A stretch of 64,000 nucleotides of DNA from Bacteroidota bacterium (lineage in GTDB: Bacteria; Bacteroidota; Bacteroidia; B-17B0; Aurantibacillaceae). Location of the stretch: contig CAUJCR010000013.1 of NCBI GenBank assembly GCA_963169355.1, forward strand, positions 56,273 through 120,272, read 5' to 3'. This document shows, one piece after another, positions 61,312-64,000 of this stretch. The first letter of the stretch is position 1, and every line of letters begins with the position of its first letter. The translations under genes and the position numbers were made by a program. The notes beneath the pieces were generated by a model. The model saw only the letters and a program-made list of their open reading frames with translations. It was not told where the DNA came from and ran no database searches.

Positions 61312-61540
61312 CATATAGCCATTAAACAAAGCTCTGCTTCAATATAATCCTATGCCGTATGAAGTTCTTATTCTTTAAAAAATAGATTTAAGTTCTTGCA
61401 GTTTACTAATATGTAAATAAGCATCTTGTAGACTGGCGGCTTGTTCGGCTAAATGAATGGCTTTCCATTGGGCGTTGATAGCACCAAAAATATCTGCCTC
61501 TAAGTTATCGCCAATCATCACGCAGTCGTCGGCGGTGGAT
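61310..61540 (+). repeat. Partner of the 231-bp repeat at 58501 (includes HAD gene 3' end)
   Basis: See 58501-58731. Confidence 0.92.
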
Positions 61541-62067
61541 TGGGTAAGTGCTTGCGCTAATTCAAAAATTTGCTTATCAGGTTTGCTTACTCCATGTTCT
61601 TCGGAGATGATGATGGTGTTAAAATGTGGTTCCAATAAGCATTGTTTCAGTTTAATGTCCTGCACTTCTTTAAAACCATTGGTTATAATGTGTAAATGAT
61701 AATTGGGTTTAAGGTAGTGCAGTATATCCATGGCGCCTTCTATCAAATGGGTTTTGTAAGGCGAAATTTTTAAATAATCATCAGCCCATTGATGCGAGAG
61801 GGCTAAATTTTCATACTTAAAAAATTGAAAGGTTTGATAAAACCGTTGATACCTCAATTCAGCTTTCGCTATTTTTTGATGGCTGTATTGTTCCCACAAT
61901 TGATGGTTAATGGCCTCATATACTTTCATAAACTCGTCAAACGATACACCACATCGGCTTTCAATATGATGTTCGGTAAACAATTGCAATAGGGCTTCGC
62001 GCGAATTTTTATTAAAATCCCAAAGTGTATTATCTAAATCAAAAAAAAGATGTTTGCGTTTTTTCAT
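61375..62067 (-). CDS. HAD family hydrolase, YjjG-like
   Basis: HLFFDLDNTLWDFNKNSREAL; ITNGFKEVQDIKLKQCLLEPHFNTIIISEEHGVSKPDKQIFELA; MIGDNLEADI. Confidence 0.9.
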   Translation of the reverse strand: MKKRKHLFFDLDNTLWDFNKNSREALLQLFTEHHIESRCGVSFDEFMKVYEAINHQLWEQYSHQKIAKAELRYQRFYQTFQFFKYENLALSHQWADDYLKISPYKTHLIEGAMDILHYLKPNYHLHIITNGFKEVQDIKLKQCLLEPHFNTIIISEEHGVSKPDKQIFELAQALTQSTADDCVMIGDNLEADIFGAINAQWKAIHLAEQAASLQDAYLHISKLQELKSIF

Positions 62068-63041
62068 GCTGATTTAAAATAAATAATTTCGGATTGTAAG
62101 TTTAAAAAAGGAAATTCCTCTTTTAGCGCCAAGCATTTTTGCAAGTTGTCTTTTTTAAATTGTATCGATTCGGTGCTATGTTCGTTAAATAATTTATGAA
62201 GATAAGCCTGATGAATTTGCATTAAACGCTGGTTAAGCTGTGTGGTGTGGTTATTAAAATAACACTCTGCAAATTTTTGCCAAACGTAATCAACAGCTAA
62301 GGCATTAGGGTGAGCAAGGTCTTTTTCGTAAAAACGATAGTCGCGCAGGTCGTCAGTTACTAATTCGTACGATGGAAAATAACTACAGTGTGCTAGGTCG
62401 TTTACTAATTGATGACTTGTTTGAATTAAAATGGATTTACTTAAATTATTTTCCACCACACCGTCTTTTAAATGTTTGACAGGCGATACCGTTAATACAA
62501 TTTGTAAAGTAGGATTTAAGGCAAGCAATAATTTATAAAGTGTATGAAACTGCGCAACGAGTGAAGATGTAGTTAAAAGTTGTTTGTTAAAATAGCTTTG
62601 CGGTATTTTGTGGCAATTGGCAACTACTTGTTGAGTATCTTTTTTAGCATAAGCAAAAGCCGAACCAAATGTGATAAATAATGTATGGGCTTTACAAAGG
62701 TGTTGATGCCATACAACTATTTGATGGTTTAATTGGTCTAACAGCAGAGTAGGGCTCGAAGCTGTAAACTGGCTATGCGCATCAAGGCAAACGTATTGTT
62801 GTTGTTTTTCAATTACTTCGTTTCTTGTAAAGTAGTGTTTGTTCACAATGCGTGTTAGCTGATTTGCAATGCTTTCAGGATTAAACACAATACCAAAAGG
62901 ATTGGAGTGTACATTAAATTTTAAATCGTGTAGTTTATGGTAAATTTGTTCGCTAAAGCAAGAGCCAATCATTAAAATGGGGGCTTGATGCTGAAGGGTA
63001 AATGCACTAGGTGGTACAGATATGTTTAAGTGAAATTTCAA
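62064..63041 (-). CDS. GSCFA domain-containing protein
   Basis: ILMIGSCFSEQIYHKLHDLKFNVHSNPFGIVFNPESIA. Confidence 0.93.
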   Translation of the reverse strand: MKFHLNISVPPSAFTLQHQAPILMIGSCFSEQIYHKLHDLKFNVHSNPFGIVFNPESIANQLTRIVNKHYFTRNEVIEKQQQYVCLDAHSQFTASSPTLLLDQLNHQIVVWHQHLCKAHTLFITFGSAFAYAKKDTQQVVANCHKIPQSYFNKQLLTTSSLVAQFHTLYKLLLALNPTLQIVLTVSPVKHLKDGVVENNLSKSILIQTSHQLVNDLAHCSYFPSYELVTDDLRDYRFYEKDLAHPNALAVDYVWQKFAECYFNNHTTQLNQRLMQIHQAYLHKLFNEHSTESIQFKKDNLQKCLALKEEFPFLNLQSEIIYFKSA

Positions 63042-63057
63042 TGAGTTAAAATTAAAT

Positions 63058-63092
63058 AAAAAAAGGATTCGCCAATGGCCAATCCTTTTTTG
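63058..63092 (-). terminator. Intrinsic terminator downstream of ndk
   Basis: AAAAAGGATT...AATCCTTTTTT stem with flanking A/T tracts. Confidence 0.7.
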
Positions 63093-63110
63093 TAAATGGT
63101 ATTTTAAAAA

Positions 63111-63530
63111 TTAAAAGCGTTCCATTTTCGAGAAAAAGAAATCAGATTCGATATGGGCGTTTTCATCGCTATCAGAACCATGAACGGCATTTGCCGAAAT
63201 AGATTTTGCAAATAATTTACGAATAGTACCTTCTTCTGCTTTACTTGGATCGGTAGCACCAATTAATTTACGGTAATCAGCAACAGCATTGTCTTTTTCT
63301 AAGATAGCTGCTACAATAGGACCGCCACTCATATAATCTACTAATTCGCCATAAAAAGGACGCTCTTTATGAACTTCGTAAAATTTGCCAGCGGCATCTT
63401 TACTAAGTTTTAAGTATTTCATAGCTACAATTCTAAAACCAGCTTGGTTTATTTTAGCTAAAATAGGACCGATGTTATTTGCTTCTACTGCATCGGGCTT
63501 AATCATTGTAAATGTAATATTTCCTGCCAT
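63111..63530 (-). CDS. ndk: Nucleoside-diphosphate kinase
   Basis: [39 protein letters not shown]. Confidence 0.96.
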   Translation of the reverse strand: MAGNITFTMIKPDAVEANNIGPILAKINQAGFRIVAMKYLKLSKDAAGKFYEVHKERPFYGELVDYMSGGPIVAAILEKDNAVADYRKLIGATDPSKAEEGTIRKLFAKSISANAVHGSDSDENAHIESDFFFSKMERF

Positions 63531-63734
63531 TTTAATTTATTTAGAGCGCAAAGATACATTTTTTGTTGTGATTACAAAAAATCCAATTAATTCAAAATTC
63601 GTTAGTATCTTTATCCGTGGCTTTTCAATTAATATCAAATGTAAGTGTGATTTAGGCTAAAGTTGTTTAGTGATTTTTTATCATTTGGAAGCGGAAAAAG
63701 TAAAACAAGATAAATCAATAGTTATCATCTAATG

Positions 63735-63869
63735 AGAAAGTACTGCTAATTTTTAACAACTACAAATGCGCAACTGAAATTCACCTAAAACACTCTATTT
63801 CATTGGCCAAATTAAGATTCTTTTATTTGAATTTAAAAATGATTAACTTCGTCAATTAATAAGTTAGCG
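63735..63869 (+). repeat. ~135-bp repeat related to 56346-56480
   Basis: GAAAGTACTG...GCGCAACTGAAATTCACCTAAAACACTCTATTTCATT...AAATGATTAACTTCGTCAATTAATAAGTTAGC. Confidence 0.8.
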
Positions 63870-63897
63870 GTCAGCTTAAAAACCGACACAAAAAATT

Positions 63898-64000
63898 ATG
63901 ACAGACAGAGAATATTTAAAACAATTAAGAACACCGACAAAAGACAATCCGCTTAGAATTTTAATGAGTGCTTGTTTATCGGGAATTACTTGCGGTTATG
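63898..64000 (+). CDS. DUF523 family protein, N-terminal fragment (truncated by window end)
   Basis: MTDREYLKQLRTPTKDNPLRILMSACLSGITCGY resembles the DUF523 start (SACLLG..CRYDG). Confidence 0.65.
   Translation, partial: MTDREYLKQLRTPTKDNPLRILMSACLSGITCGY

Noticed and set aside
58501-61374. Classical integron with attC sites
   Set aside because: No intI in the window and the shared 3' flanks do not clearly show RYYYAAC/GTTRRRY paired sites; kept only as a cassette-like observation

Overview
AT-rich Bacteroidota chromosome segment. Supporting signs are TAnnTTTG-type promoters, a T9SS C-terminal sorting domain, GSCFA and GxxExxY genes, and the overall gene content. Most of it is housekeeping: folB/folE, mutL, copA, anmK, era, initiator tRNA, purA, pyrR, pyrB, rnz, a Prc-type protease, pntAB and ndk. 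There is also a surface-sugar locus (about 15.4-31.5 kb) with rfbF-rfbG-rfbH plus an ALS-like TPP enzyme, and a paaABC/paaE phenylacetyl-CoA epoxidase cluster. The most interesting material lies outside ordinary gene annotation. (1) A 170-bp foldback element with terminal inverted repeats occurs in three copies (34934, 49676 inverted, 58753), and one copy supplies the stop codon and last 12 residues of a GreA/Rnk-like ORF. (2) A GxxExxY (PDDEXK_3-type) gene sits between rfbG and rfbH, bracketed by inverted CATAAAAG-rich repeats and by duplicated boundary sequence. (3) An accessory array at 56.3-61.4 kb holds a predicted membrane-anchored protein with two nuclease-like domains, a Fic protein with a palindromic promoter and a CPBP protease. 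Its genes share a common 3' flank, and it contains a 231-bp duplication of the end of a chromosomal HAD gene. (4) A perfect terminator-like hairpin lies inside the rnz coding sequence. (5) A long histone-H1-like Lys/Ala tail is fused to a START-like domain. (6) A PD40/TPR-type gene is interrupted by one in-frame TAA. All homology calls are from reading the translated proteins; no searches were run.
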